DNA of 64,000 bases from Bacteroidaceae bacterium (GCA_024401275.1 JAKSLJ010000001.1:124001-188000), one strand, 5' to 3'. Shown: positions 1-9,427, counted from the first letter of the stretch. Numbers and translations: made by a program. The notes: generated by a model from the sequence alone, not told the origin.

Positions 1-2861
1 AGCAGGAACTTCAGGCTGCTATTGATACTAAGGCTGACAAGGCTACTGTAGAGAAGCTTCAGGCTGATTTTGATAAGGCTGTAGCTGACCTTAACGCTGC
101 TATCGCTCTTAAGGCTGATCAGAAGGACCTTGAGGCTGAGATCGCTGCTCGTAAGGCTGCAGATGGCGAGATCCTTACTTACGTAGATGGTAAGATTGTT
201 GAACTCGATACTAAGATCACTGCCCTTGACACTAAGCTCACTAACTACATCGAGCAGATGAAGGTTGAGCAGGCTGAGCAGGATATCCGAATCCTTAAGC
301 TTGAGTCTGATCTTATGATTCAGCAGCAGGCCCTTGAAGAGTTCAAGGAAGAAGTAAAGGAAGCCTTCCGTGAATATATGGAAATGGTTGTCAATCAGTT
401 TGGCGTAGTAGAAGGTCAGATTGAAGAGATCAACGAGGAACTCAATAACCTTAACGGTCGTCTTTCTTGGGCTGAGGAGCAGATCGAGGATCTTTTCCTT
501 GATGTTGAATACCTCGCTGCAACAAAGCTTGATGCTGATGCATTCGACCAGTGGGTTGAGGAAGTTTATACTGTAAAGGTTAACGAACTTGCTGCAAGCA
601 TCGAAAAGGTAGCTGCTGACCTCGTAATCCTTGAGAACTATGTAAAGAATACTCTCCGTTCTCTCGTATTCGTTCCAGATTGCTACTATTGGGGTATTGA
701 GGCTGCTAAGATCAACCTCGAGGCTGCATATGAGTTCGATGTTCCTGAAGCTAAGTTCGATTTGAAGGAAGCTAAGGGTTACGACGATGACGCTCGTTAC
801 GACTCAACTGTCTTCAAGACAACTTATGGTTACGCTAAGTACCACAAGAACCCATCTAACGCAATTATCAACCCTGCTAATCTTTCTCTCGTATCATTCG
901 ATCGTGCTTACACTCGTGCACTCGAGAAGGTTTCTGAGAATGCTGCTCCTGCAGGTCTCTCTATCGTAACTGACTCTGTAGCTGATGATAATGGCGATCT
1001 CTATGTTCCACTGAATGTAGCAGATGTTTCTAAGGTTAAGAAGGTTACAGACGACAACGCAACTTCAGGTGTTACTGTATTCGCTCTCCAGTACAAGCTT
1101 AACGAGGCTGGTAAGGATACTACAATCACTTCTGACTATGCTGCTCTCCTCGCAGAGGAACATACTGTACAGTACAAGGTTGGTCTTGTAAACGACCCTA
1201 TGGCTGTAAGTGCAATCTCTGGTTGTCCATTTGGTTCTACAACTCAGGTTCTTTCAGGTCACGCAATGCAGACTGTTCACGAGGCTAGTGTTCAGGGTGC
1301 TTCTTACGAACTTGCATTCAACGATACAATCGATCTTAACGATTATGTGGCTTCACACCGTATCTATGTTGATGAGAATGCTGAAGTAGTTCTATCTGAT
1401 GGTGAATTTGCTGCTCTCGGTTATTCTTATGAGTTCGCTCTTACAGAGTATGATGTTGACGGTGAAAACCAGTCAGCTCACGCTTCTCTCGATGGCTCTA
1501 AGCTCACTACAAAGAAGTGTGATTACGACGCTATCCTCAATGGTTACACTCCAGTTGTTCGCGTAGTTCTTAAGGACAACGCTGGTCGTATCCTCGACTA
1601 TGGTTACATCATGTTTGTTGTAACTGGTGACCTCTGCGACTATGTTGGTACAGTTAAGTATGATGTAGATGACGCAGCTAAGGTTCAGTCTTACTGGTAC
1701 GCTATCAATGGTTCTGAGAAGGGTGCTGCATTCGATGAAATTCACTACAACGTGAAGACTCCAGAAGAGGCTCCATTCCAGATGACACCTGCTGGTGCTG
1801 CTGCTTGGACTACTGCTGATATGGATATTGCTCTTGCTCTTGCAAACAATAAGTTCATCAACGTATTCACAAGTGAGAATGTATTCGACGCAACTAAGGT
1901 TATTGTTAATGATGTTGACGGTGACGTTAACATGGTTGAAAAGGGCTATGTAGTTGCTGGTGACTTCATCTTCACTCTCGCTAAGAAGAACAATGGTAAG
2001 GAATATAAGGGTGATACAGGTGCAACTTATAAGATGCACATCACTGAAAACGGTGACTCTCTCATCGCTAACAAGGTAGGTGCTACTGTAGAAGGTGAAG
2101 ATACTCTTGTTGCTACTCTTAAGAAGGATGTTGCAATGGCACAGCAGAAGCTTGTTCTCAACCACGATTCTGAGTATGCTAAGGATCTCCTTAACTATAA
2201 GGGACGTTACGATCTCTCTAATGACTTCCTCACAGTTTATGTAGCTCTCGGTCTTACTGTTCAGAAGAACGTTAAGGGTGGTGGTGATACATGGACAGAA
2301 GAGTGTAAGACTGTTGAGACTGACAACGTATGGCCAGCTCGCTTCATCCGTCCAATCAACCTTGACTACACTAATCCAAATCCTATCCAGGATGCTAAGC
2401 GTGGTACTGAGGCTGCTGAGTATAAGGGACAGCCTGCATACCTCCACGATATTCTCTCATTCACTGACTGGCAGAATATTCCTGTAGAGTATGTATCAGA
2501 TACTACTAACTGCCTCTATGCTTACTATGGCATTGAAAGTGTTGAGATCCTCGATGCTGAGGGCAATGCTCTTGTAGATGGTGACGATGTAATCGAAATT
2601 GCAGACAACGTTCTTACTAACATTGCTAACCCTACAACTGATGAGGCTAAGGTAATGAAGGATGTTATCGTTGGTGGTGCTGTTACTCTTATCTACAAGG
2701 AGGCTACTGCAACTACACCTGCTCATATTTGGTACATCAACAACGGTAATACAGTATCTGAGAAGTGGTGGTTCGAAATTCCAGTTCGTGTTAACTACTA
2801 CTGGGGTTCATTCGTTCGCCGAGTTAAGGTTACTGTAGATCCTACTTACAACAAGGACTAA
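1..2861 (+). CDS. Large coiled-coil surface or secreted protein (5' end outside window)
   Basis: The reading frame is open from base 3, and the Met codon at 258 is not taken as the start because the same Ala/Lys/Asp/Leu-rich heptad pattern runs without a break upstream of it. The first 200 or so visible residues are predicted coiled coil (repeated LKAD, LEAE, LDTK type segments). The remainder is beta-rich, with many Asp, Val and Tyr residues and no recognised catalytic motif or C-terminal sorting domain. Codon use is strongly skewed to GCT, AAG, CTT/CTC and AAC, like fusA further along the window, which suggests very high expression. A strong terminator follows 29 bases after the stop. It resembles the long Bacteroidota proteins with an N-terminal coiled coil that are sometimes labelled PL29 N-terminal domain proteins, but that is a weak match. 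The signal peptide, if any, is outside the window. Function unknown. Confidence 0.85.
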   Translation, partial: QELQAAIDTKADKATVEKLQADFDKAVADLNAAIALKADQKDLEAEIAARKAADGEILTYVDGKIVELDTKITALDTKLTNYIEQMKVEQAEQDIRILKLESDLMIQQQALEEFKEEVKEAFREYMEMVVNQFGVVEGQIEEINEELNNLNGRLSWAEEQIEDLFLDVEYLAATKLDADAFDQWVEEVYTVKVNELAASIEKVAADLVILENYVKNTLRSLVFVPDCYYWGIEAAKINLEAAYEFDVPEAKFDLKEAKGYDDDARYDSTVFKTTYGYAKYHKNPSNAIINPANLSLVSFDRAYTRALEKVSENAAPAGLSIVTDSVADDNGDLYVPLNVADVSKVKKVTDDNATSGVTVFALQYKLNEAGKDTTITSDYAALLAEEHTVQYKVGLVNDPMAVSAISGCPFGSTTQVLSGHAMQTVHEASVQGASYELAFNDTIDLNDYVASHRIYVDENAEVVLSDGEFAALGYSYEFALTEYDVDGENQSAHASLDGSKLTTKKCDYDAILNGYTPVVRVVLKDNAGRILDYGYIMFVVTGDLCDYVGTVKYDVDDAAKVQSYWYAINGSEKGAAFDEIHYNVKTPEEAPFQMTPAGAAAWTTADMDIALALANNKFINVFTSENVFDATKVIVNDVDGDVNMVEKGYVVAGDFIFTLAKKNNGKEYKGDTGATYKMHITENGDSLIANKVGATVEGEDTLVATLKKDVAMAQQKLVLNHDSEYAKDLLNYKGRYDLSNDFLTVYVALGLTVQKNVKGGGDTWTEECKTVETDNVWPARFIRPINLDYTNPNPIQDAKRGTEAAEYKGQPAYLHDILSFTDWQNIPVEYVSDTTNCLYAYYGIESVEILDAEGNALVDGDDVIEIADNVLTNIANPTTDEAKVMKDVIVGGAVTLIYKEATATTPAHIWYINNGNTVSEKWWFEIPVRVNYYWGSFVRRVKVTVDPTYNKD

Positions 2862-2890
2862 TCTTTTAGATTAATTCACACTCTAAATAG

Positions 2891-2921
2891 GGGAGAGGAG
2901 TCTTGCTCCTCTCCCTTTTTT
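2891..2921 (+). terminator. Rho-independent terminator after the coiled-coil protein gene
   Basis: A perfect 10-bp stem, GGGAGAGGAG (2891-2900) with CTCCTCTCCC (2906-2915), has a 5-base loop and is followed by six T residues. It separates the highly expressed upstream gene from the lipoprotein operon that begins 15 bases later. Confidence 0.9.
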
Positions 2922-2935
2922 CTTAACACACAAAA

Positions 2936-3430
2936 ATGATTATGAAAAAGTTTTTATTTTGCTTAGCTGTTCTATCTTTTTTACTTGTTTCTTGTTCTAA
3001 GGAGCGTAAGAAGACCGGTAATAACTTTGGTCCTGAGATAGAGTTTGTAAAAGAAGATACTCTTCAAATCAATTCTTTGGTTACTGAGTTTATGGACTTG
3101 ATGAACAACAAAAGAATTGCCGATGCTGCCGACATGCTTTACATTGTAAAGGATGGAAAGCCAGTTGCATTTACAGACAAGCAGAAGAAAGGATTCGTAA
3201 CGGCATATACTTTACTTCCTGTAAAATCTTGTAAACTTCTTAGCTACGAGTTGATCAATGAATTCAACAATGAGGCAAAGTTACAAGTTGAACTTGACAT
3301 TCCAAGTGAAGATAAAGCACCTAAGATGTCCAAGATATTCCTCAATCCTATTATGGTTGATGATGTTTGGTATCTAACTACACTCGACCCTAATGCAGAG
3401 GGTGTTGACCGTTCTAAATATTTCGAGTAA
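2936..3430 (+). CDS. Small lipoprotein of unknown function
   Basis: The protein of 164 residues starts with a Lys-containing n-region and a hydrophobic stretch ending in the lipobox LLVSC, so it should be lipidated at the Cys near residue 20 and anchored in the envelope. The start could equally be the second Met (2942, MKKFLF), which gives a cleaner signal peptide. The mature part is charged and soluble-looking, with a Met/Asp-rich helix (EFMDLMNNKRIADAADMLY) and a beta-rich second half, somewhat like small NTF2-like envelope proteins, though no family is recognised with certainty. Its stop codon overlaps the next start by one base (TAATG), so it is translationally coupled to the DUF1573 gene. 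Probably first gene of a five-gene operon reaching to 7024. Confidence 0.8.
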   Translation: MIMKKFLFCLAVLSFLLVSCSKERKKTGNNFGPEIEFVKEDTLQINSLVTEFMDLMNNKRIADAADMLYIVKDGKPVAFTDKQKKGFVTAYTLLPVKSCKLLSYELINEFNNEAKLQVELDIPSEDKAPKMSKIFLNPIMVDDVWYLTTLDPNAEGVDRSKYFE

Positions 3431-3843
3431 TGGGAAGATTTCTTGCTATTCTTATATTTTCAGTATTCTCTTTTAGCATAGCCTCTGCCCAAAACGATTC
3501 TCTTCCTGTTCTTTTATCATCTTATGATATTGATCTGGGGGAAAGAGCCGGCAGAGCGGTTATAGATACAGCTGTATGGGTAAAGAACATTGGTGACAAA
3601 CCTGTGAAATATTTCAATTATCGCTCTTCCTGCGACTGCTTGCAGGTTTTGGCTGATAAGTTGCAGATTATCAATCCGGGTGATTCTGTTCGTTTTCCCA
3701 TTAAGTACGACGTAAAGAGATACTATGCTCAACATGAATATGTGAAGCATGTAAGATTAGATTTTAACAATGGAATTAAGCCTATATTTAAGGTAACTTT
3801 CCATATAGGAGAACAAAATAAAGATGCAAATAAAGAAGAATAG
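3430..3843 (+). CDS. DUF1573 family secreted protein
   Basis: This 137-residue protein has a cleavable signal peptide (MGRFLAILIFSVFSFSIASA followed by Q) and a single immunoglobulin-like beta domain. The visible pattern, 'VKNIGDKPVKYFNYRSSCDC' followed by 'INPGDSVRFPIKYDV', is characteristic of DUF1573 proteins of Bacteroidota: an N-terminal strand with 'V.N.G..P', a Cys-x-Cys pair and a 'GDS' turn. These are periplasmic or outer-membrane associated and of unknown role. The gene overlaps the previous stop by one base and its own 3' end overlaps the next start by 20 bases, so the three genes are co-transcribed. Confidence 0.85.
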   Translation: MGRFLAILIFSVFSFSIASAQNDSLPVLLSSYDIDLGERAGRAVIDTAVWVKNIGDKPVKYFNYRSSCDCLQVLADKLQIINPGDSVRFPIKYDVKRYYAQHEYVKHVRLDFNNGIKPIFKVTFHIGEQNKDANKEE

Positions 3844-4435
3844 TTTTGTAAGACGAATTGTTGTTACTGCTCTCACTCTCTTTTTGTCAACAGGTGCTTA
3901 TGTATCAGCTCAGATAACGACTGATACAGAACTCTTTGTTGTAGAAAAGGTGGATGGCAGCACTATCAAGATTGAACTATCAGAGAAGCCTGTCGTATCT
4001 TATGACGGGCGTAACATTAGCGTTGTTTCTGCTGATGGTACTTCTTTCTCTGAAGATTTTTTGTTTAACGAAGTAAGAAAATTCTATTACCAAGCTGTCA
4101 ATAAGCCAATAACACCTATTGATGGAGGAAAAAACAATGGTGTCTCAATGACTTTTGTTGTTGATGCAAGCTCTATGAATGATCTTCCTACATCTGTTGA
4201 ATCTGTAGAGTCTATTGGAAATGTTCTTTCTTTTAGATTCGTAGATGGTGAAAATGTTGTTATTGCTGGTGTTGACAATAATATGACAATCTCAGTCATT
4301 AGAGCTGATGGCGCTCAGGTAGCGGCATCTATAGACCGCAATGCTGATGTTGTAAATATTTCGTTGACTGGACTTCAGCCTGGTATTTATATAATAAAGG
4401 TGGGCGTTGAGTCTTTTAAGGTAAGAGTCAAATAA
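3824..4435 (+). CDS. Secreted protein with C-terminal sorting-domain-like segment
   Basis: The 203-residue protein has an N-terminal signal peptide (positive n-region to about residue 12, hydrophobic core, cleavage after VSA). Residues 35-90 carry the 'VEKVDGSTIKIELSEKPVVSYDG' type of segment common in Prevotella surface proteins, where a beta sandwich is followed by a 'F.EVRKF.Y' strand. The C-terminal 70 residues resemble a type A type-IX-secretion sorting domain: a strand set ending 'SLTGLQPGIYIIKVG' and 'SFKVRVK', with the typical 'PGIY(I/V)(I/V)K' turn. Whether it is really exported and cleaved by T9SS cannot be told from the sequence. The start lies 20 bases inside the upstream gene. 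Confidence 0.75.
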   Translation: MQIKKNSFVRRIVVTALTLFLSTGAYVSAQITTDTELFVVEKVDGSTIKIELSEKPVVSYDGRNISVVSADGTSFSEDFLFNEVRKFYYQAVNKPITPIDGGKNNGVSMTFVVDASSMNDLPTSVESVESIGNVLSFRFVDGENVVIAGVDNNMTISVIRADGAQVAASIDRNADVVNISLTGLQPGIYIIKVGVESFKVRVK

Positions 4436-4465
4436 TGTCTTCCATTAAAACTAAATTGTAAGAAA

Positions 4466-6316
4466 ATGAAAAGAACACTTTTATCAATATTACTTCTGAT
4501 TTCAGCTGTGTTCACCGTGAATGCGCAGCGTCAGCTGAAAGTGCATCTTGCTGATGGTACAACTCAGACATGGAATGCTTGGGAAGTAGATTTTATCGAT
4601 TTTGTGGATTTGGATCCGCTTCCTGCTCCAATACCGGAATCACCTGTTGACCTGGGACTCAGCGTTAAGTGGTCGCCAGTTAATCTTGGTGCATCTGAGT
4701 CTTCACAGATAGGAAATTATTATGGTTGGGGAGATATCTCAGGCCTTAATACGTCAACGAATCTAAAATATTTCCCTTATACAGGTATAGCAGATAATAT
4801 TACTAAATCTGAGTATGATATGGCATTTGCTGCCTGGGATGATTTGTGGCGTCTTCCTACACAGGAAGAGTTTCAGGAACTTATTGATAATTGCGATTGG
4901 GTAAAGGTTGAAGGCGGTTATGAGCTGACTTCTAAGATAAATGGTGCTTCTATATTCTTGCCTTTAGTTAGTTATCGTGAGGGAGAAACAGTGGATGATC
5001 AGTTCTCAGGATTGCTTTATTGGACAGGTGACATTGCTGAAGATAAGGACAATGCGATCTGTTTTAACTCAAGCGAAACTACGGCAGAAACCCCAGTATG
5101 GGTAAAGAAAGATACAATTATTCTTTCCATGTTGGAATATATTAAATTTCTTACAGAATTAGAAAATAGTACAGAAAATAATTATATTTCCTCCTCCCAA
5201 GAAGAAGGAAGCACTGTGCATCATGTTGTATATGAGGTTTTAGAATCAAGTTCTATAACAGAAAGTATACATTCTTTGGTTGAAAAACCTCGCTATATGG
5301 CATTAGCTGTTCGTCCTGTTTACGGAAAAACTAAACAAAAGTTTGATATTAAGGTTGAAAAGATTGTAACCTCTTTTGATAGGGCAACTATCAGTGCGTC
5401 ATTGGTTAATCCTGACGAGGTAGTGAGCTATGGTATAAAGGTAGCTAAGGATGAAGCTGGATTATCTACGGCTAAACCAGAAATTAAAGACAGAAACGTT
5501 AATGGACAAAATGTCGATAATCCTATTTTTGAAGTGATAGGTCTTGACGCGAAGACTACATATTATTTCCAGGTATTTGCCATTTCTGCCACAGATGAAA
5601 CTGTTATAACCGATGTTCAGACGTTTGTTACTGAAGATGCATTGTACCAAGATGAATATGTTGACTTGGGAACAGGAATCCTTTGGGCAAAATGGAATGT
5701 CGGTGCTGCGAAATTAACACAGATGGGTGAATACTATGCGTGGGGTGAACTTGAGTCAAAGGATACTTATTCTGCTGCAAATTATGATCTTTCATTTGAT
5801 ATCCCAATTTCTGGAAATAGTGATGAGAATGAGATGACACTCCCTATTGATGTTCTAACCCGAAAGGTCGGCAATGTTGATGGATATATGATTTCCTCTA
5901 AGGAGAACTATCCTGATATAGCTGGATCAAAGTATGATGTGGCAAAGGCTAAATGGGGAGGTAAATGGCGTATGCCAACAAAGGAGGAGTGGAAGAAACT
6001 CTCTCAGTATTGTAATTGGGAGTCTGTCACAATTCCAGGATCTTCAATAAAAGGTTTTAAAGTGTCAAGTAAAGTAGACTCCAAGAAGTTTATTTATTTG
6101 CCAGCCGGAGGTTATAAGAGAAATACTAATACAACAAGTTCTGGTAAAGTTGCATATTATTGGTCTTCTACTTTATGGACATACACAGAGGCTAGTTTCT
6201 ATGGTCAGAAAGTGTTTGACATGAAGTGTGATTCAAGCGATATAAGTGGCAGAAACTTTGCTGATTATATTGACCGTTTCAATGGATGTCTTGTTCGCCC
6301 TGTAATGGACAAGTAA
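4466..6316 (+). CDS. Secreted protein with two FISUMP-like domains around a fibronectin-III-like domain
   Basis: The 616-residue protein has a signal peptide ending in VNAQ (residue 20) and then a short 'LKVHLADGTTQTWNAWEVDFIDF' strand unit. It carries two copies of a module resembling the Fibrobacter succinogenes major paralogous (FISUMP) domain. Copy 1 (about 60-290) contains 'VDLGLSVKWSPVNLGAS', 'GNYYGWGD' and 'LWRLPTQEEFQELI'. Copy 2 (about 395-616) contains 'VDLGTGILWAKWNVGAA', 'GEYYAWGE' and 'KWRMPTKEEWKKLSQ'. Between them, residues 295-392 look like a fibronectin type III domain ('AKTTYYFQVFAIS'). These modules are found on surface proteins; the substrate or partner is unknown. It follows the previous stop by 30 bases and precedes a lipoprotein gene, so it is probably in the same operon. 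Confidence 0.8.
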   Translation: MKRTLLSILLLISAVFTVNAQRQLKVHLADGTTQTWNAWEVDFIDFVDLDPLPAPIPESPVDLGLSVKWSPVNLGASESSQIGNYYGWGDISGLNTSTNLKYFPYTGIADNITKSEYDMAFAAWDDLWRLPTQEEFQELIDNCDWVKVEGGYELTSKINGASIFLPLVSYREGETVDDQFSGLLYWTGDIAEDKDNAICFNSSETTAETPVWVKKDTIILSMLEYIKFLTELENSTENNYISSSQEEGSTVHHVVYEVLESSSITESIHSLVEKPRYMALAVRPVYGKTKQKFDIKVEKIVTSFDRATISASLVNPDEVVSYGIKVAKDEAGLSTAKPEIKDRNVNGQNVDNPIFEVIGLDAKTTYYFQVFAISATDETVITDVQTFVTEDALYQDEYVDLGTGILWAKWNVGAAKLTQMGEYYAWGELESKDTYSAANYDLSFDIPISGNSDENEMTLPIDVLTRKVGNVDGYMISSKENYPDIAGSKYDVAKAKWGGKWRMPTKEEWKKLSQYCNWESVTIPGSSIKGFKVSSKVDSKKFIYLPAGGYKRNTNTTSSGKVAYYWSSTLWTYTEASFYGQKVFDMKCDSSDISGRNFADYIDRFNGCLVRPVMDK

Positions 6317-6355
6317 TTCTGAATAGCTGAATTAATTCTGAATATAAGTAGATAG

Positions 6356-7024
6356 ATGATGAACAGAATATTCTTCTTTCTGATACTTTCAATGGTATTA
6401 TCTTTCCAAACATCATGTATTGGCAATAAAGCGAAGTCTGTGTTTGGAGATGTACCTATGGTATATGAACAGCAGACGCAGCCAATGGCAAAGGAAATGA
6501 AGGCTGCAAGTCAACAGATTGGTAGCACAACAGCGGCGGATATTCTAAAGAGCAAAGCTGTGGATGTCTTCATTGAAGCTGCTAAGATAGCTGAGCCGGC
6601 AGCAAATATTCTTGTTGGTAAGACTGTTGAGTATTCTGTGGACGACGATGCAAAGGTGGAGATAAAAGGTGAGGATGTTATAATCACCAATGTCTCACTG
6701 CCTCAGCTGACAGCACGTCAGGTAATTCCGCAGATTGTGGATGTAACGTTTCAGGTTGCTGACAGTTGCAGGTTGACTACGGTCTATTATGCTCTTACTG
6801 ATGGCGAAGATGTCATAGAGGTAAATACTACCGGTGCTTCGCCTGCAAGTTCCGGAGAGCATAATATGGTAGTTTCAATCTATGCTCCGAACATTCCTGC
6901 TGATTACTTGGCAAAATGTAAGCAGCTTCGCTTTATCAGCGCAGATACCTTTAACCAGCTGCGCTACGATATTCAAAAGAAGCATGTTGTGTGGAGGCAG
7001 AAATATGCCGAAAGCATAAAGTAA
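6356..7024 (+). CDS. Lipoprotein of unknown function
   Basis: The protein of 222 residues starts with a hydrophobic signal (MMNRIFFFLILSMVLSFQTSC), giving a lipobox Cys near residue 21. The mature part has an Ala/Lys-rich helical region (about 40-85) followed by a beta-rich domain containing 'VEIKGEDVIITNVSLPQLTARQ'. No enzymatic motif is seen and the family is not recognised. It is the last gene of the operon that starts at 2936, since a hairpin terminator follows the stop by about 57 bases. Confidence 0.75.
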   Translation: MMNRIFFFLILSMVLSFQTSCIGNKAKSVFGDVPMVYEQQTQPMAKEMKAASQQIGSTTAADILKSKAVDVFIEAAKIAEPAANILVGKTVEYSVDDDAKVEIKGEDVIITNVSLPQLTARQVIPQIVDVTFQVADSCRLTTVYYALTDGEDVIEVNTTGASPASSGEHNMVVSIYAPNIPADYLAKCKQLRFISADTFNQLRYDIQKKHVVWRQKYAESIK

Positions 7025-7080
7025 CTAAACCTTCACCGTAAAAAAGAATAAAACAGATAAGGTTGGAAACTTAAATTGTG

Positions 7081-7138
7081 AACAGAGGATGCACCCATAA
7101 AGCGCATCCTCTGTTTGATTAAGTACTCCTTTTTTGTG
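7081..7138 (+). terminator. Probable terminator of the 2936-7024 operon
   Basis: The inverted repeat AACAGAGGATGC (7081-7092) and GCATCCTCTGTT (7104-7115) forms a 12-bp stem with an 11-base loop. A short TTTG and, after a gap, a run of six T residues follow near 7131-7136. Confidence 0.7.
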
Positions 7139-7168
7139 CTTTTTTCAATGTTTTCACTTCTAATCTTC

Positions 7169-7196
7169 TTTGATTGCAGTTTTTTTTGTAATTTTG
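7169..7196 (+). promoter_or_regulatory. Promoter of the AAA/PD-(D/E)XK gene at 7244
   Basis: TTTG at 7169-7172 and TAATTTTG at 7189-7196 match the Bacteroidota -33/-7 elements (TTTG and TAnnTTTG), with a spacing of 16, slightly short of the usual 19-20. The start codon is 47 bases downstream. Confidence 0.6.
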
Positions 7197-7243
7197 CAAC
7201 CAAAGATTGATGGTTCCTCCTATCTAACTAAAACAAGCATTGT

Positions 7244-8821
7244 ATGGGCACATATATAGATAAAGGGAATTTTGATTTCTCTGCAGCAAAGAATACAACT
7301 TATGTAGATAAATCGGGACTGATTTCTGTCATTAATAAATCATTATATACAGAACAGTGTCGATGCTGTGTGACTCGTTCTCGTCGCTTTGGTAAATCCA
7401 TGGCGGCTAATATGCTTTGTGCCTACTATGATCGTTCATGTGACTCTCGATTGCTTTTTGAGAATTTGGCGATTTCTAAGGATCCGACCTTTGAAAAGTA
7501 TCTGAACAAGTTCCCTGTAATTAAATTGGATATTACGGACTTTACTACCCAGTACAAAGATGATCCAAGCATCATTGACAAGATGCAGGAGGCTTTAAAG
7601 GCTGATGTGAAGAAAGCATATCCTGGAATTATTCCAGATGATTTCAACGAGGATTTCATGGAAATGCTGATCAATATCAGTCAGGCGACAGGCGACTCTT
7701 TCATTATGGTTATTGATGAATGGGACGCAATCTGCCGCGAGTTTGATCCGAACAGCATGGCTATGGATGCTTACATCAATTGGCTTCGCAGAATGTTCAA
7801 AGGCAGCAATTCTTTGAGGGTGTTTGCTGGTGTATATATGACTGGCATTCTACCGATAAAAAAGTACAATACCGAGTCGGCATTGAACAACTTTGAAGAG
7901 TATTCCATGGTTAGTCCTGGTGCAATGGCTACTTTTCTCGGCTTTACTAAAGACGAAGTTCGTAAGCTTTGCGAAGCATACAATCGTGACTTCAGTGAAA
8001 TGGCACAATGGTATGACGGATATATCATAGGACGAGCAAAATCCATGTTTAATCCTAACTCGGTAATGTCATCGTTACGTAGGGATGAATGCAAAAGTTT
8101 CTGGGCCTCAACAGGATCGTTTGACAAAGTAGCCACTTATCTGGAAATGAATTACGAAGGCTTGAAGGATGATATTCTCTACATGCTTTCGGGGGGCAGA
8201 TGTTTTGTGGAGCCAAGTATGTTCTCCAATGATATGCACGATGTAAGGAGCAAAGATGATGTTCTCACTGTACTTATTCACCTCGGTTATCTTGCATACG
8301 ACCCTTCTGAAGGAGAATGTTACATTCCTAACAAAGAGGTTCGTATGGAGCTGGAGAATGCCATAATGAGCAACAGATGGAAGATTTCTAATGCAATAAG
8401 CAACTCCAAAAAACTCCTGAAGGACACTCTCGCTGGTGACGAGGAAGCTGTGGCAACTGCCATTGACAAGGCGCACGATGAAAACACGAGTATCCTCTCC
8501 TATAACAATGAGAACTCGCTTGCTTGTGTTCTGACTATTGCTTATATCTATGCTCAGAACGATTATATTGTTCATCGTGAACTGGCAACAGGTAAGGGCT
8601 ATGCAGATCTTGTTCTTTTGCCTCGTAAGAATGTTGACAAACCTGCTATTATCCTGGAACTCAAATACCAGAAAGATGTGGATGCTGCAATCTCGCAGAT
8701 AAAACGTAAGAAGTATGTTGGTAAAGTGGAGGAATATACAGGCAAGATCTTACTGGTAGGTATTAATTATGACAAAAAACAGAAACTTCATTCTTGTGTT
8801 ATTGAAACCATTATTAAATAA
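7244..8821 (+). CDS. AAA-ATPase-like / PD-(D/E)XK nuclease-like protein
   Basis: The protein of 525 residues belongs to the two-part family of an N-terminal AAA-ATPase-like domain and a C-terminal PD-(D/E)XK nuclease-superfamily domain, which is abundant in Bacteroidota. The N-terminal signature is 'TYVDKSGLI' followed by 'CCVTRSRRFGKSMAANML', where RRFGKS replaces a classic Walker A (GxxxxGKS). A Walker-B-like 'FIMVIDEWDAIC' lies near residues 148-159. The C-terminal 'ELATGKGYADLVLLP' followed by 'AIILELKYQ' matches the nuclease-like core (D, then E-x-K). The biological role of this family is unknown; members have been suggested to be mobile or defence-related. A related but divergent copy lies at 53008-54561. 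It has its own promoter and is followed after 25 bases by a small secreted-protein gene. Confidence 0.85.
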   Translation: MGTYIDKGNFDFSAAKNTTYVDKSGLISVINKSLYTEQCRCCVTRSRRFGKSMAANMLCAYYDRSCDSRLLFENLAISKDPTFEKYLNKFPVIKLDITDFTTQYKDDPSIIDKMQEALKADVKKAYPGIIPDDFNEDFMEMLINISQATGDSFIMVIDEWDAICREFDPNSMAMDAYINWLRRMFKGSNSLRVFAGVYMTGILPIKKYNTESALNNFEEYSMVSPGAMATFLGFTKDEVRKLCEAYNRDFSEMAQWYDGYIIGRAKSMFNPNSVMSSLRRDECKSFWASTGSFDKVATYLEMNYEGLKDDILYMLSGGRCFVEPSMFSNDMHDVRSKDDVLTVLIHLGYLAYDPSEGECYIPNKEVRMELENAIMSNRWKISNAISNSKKLLKDTLAGDEEAVATAIDKAHDENTSILSYNNENSLACVLTIAYIYAQNDYIVHRELATGKGYADLVLLPRKNVDKPAIILELKYQKDVDAAISQIKRKKYVGKVEEYTGKILLVGINYDKKQKLHSCVIETIIK

Positions 8822-8846
8822 ATCACAAACTAAATTATATATTATT

Positions 8847-9401
8847 ATGAAAAAGCTTTTTTTGACAATGATAATGGCTGTACTTATGCAGACCGTTTTT
8901 GCCCAGAGTGATTCCATCAAGTGTGATTCTCAGTGTGATTCTGCTAAGGTTTGCTGTAGCTTCTCTACAGATTTCCCTTCTCTGCAGAACCTTATCAGTA
9001 AGAAGACTGTTGACGATGTGCGCAACTTGCTCACTGTTTGGGGCTATAGCTGCTTGCAGTCAGCTGGTGCGGGTACATCTGATGGTGTATTCAACGAGAT
9101 TTGGAAGAAAGGCAATGTAGAGCATAATGGCAACTGGGTGTTCTATCCAGACGAGAAATGGGCTGGCATTGACTTCACTCTTCTCAAGGAACGCGGCGTA
9201 ACTTCTTTCACTTGGACTTTCACAAGCAAGGAATGCTACGAGAAACTGAAGAGCGATCTGAAGGCTGCCGGATGGGTGCCATCGAAGGACTTCAATACTG
9301 GAATCTCCGTACAGACAGACTATCGTAATGGCACAAAAGAGTTTGTAACTCTCCAGGCTTACTCTTACGGCACATACTCAATCATGTACAATACACTATA
9401 G
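8847..9401 (+). CDS. Small secreted protein of unknown function
   Basis: The ATG at 8847 is chosen rather than the earlier in-frame 8769, because it begins a typical signal peptide (MKKLFLTMIMAVLMQTVFAQ) and because the earlier start would lie inside the upstream gene. The protein is 184 residues long. The mature N-terminus is Cys/Ser-rich (CDSQCDSAKVCC), followed by a compact alpha/beta region with 'KKTVDDVRNLLTVWGY' and a Trp/Tyr-rich C-terminal half ('FTWTFTSKECYEKLKSDLKAAGW'). No family is recognised. It has only 25 bases of spacing from the upstream gene and may share its transcript. Confidence 0.7.
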   Translation: MKKLFLTMIMAVLMQTVFAQSDSIKCDSQCDSAKVCCSFSTDFPSLQNLISKKTVDDVRNLLTVWGYSCLQSAGAGTSDGVFNEIWKKGNVEHNGNWVFYPDEKWAGIDFTLLKERGVTSFTWTFTSKECYEKLKSDLKAAGWVPSKDFNTGISVQTDYRNGTKEFVTLQAYSYGTYSIMYNTL

Positions 9402-9427
9402 TATTTCGATTGTTTGAGATTAATATA

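Noticed and set aside
1473..2447. 324-codon frame on the minus strand inside the first gene
   Set aside because: It is a shadow of a strongly codon-biased gene; its composition (Ser, Leu, Ile, Val rich) has no motif.
258..2861. Met codon at 258 as the start of the first gene
   Set aside because: The open frame and coiled-coil pattern continue upstream to the window edge.
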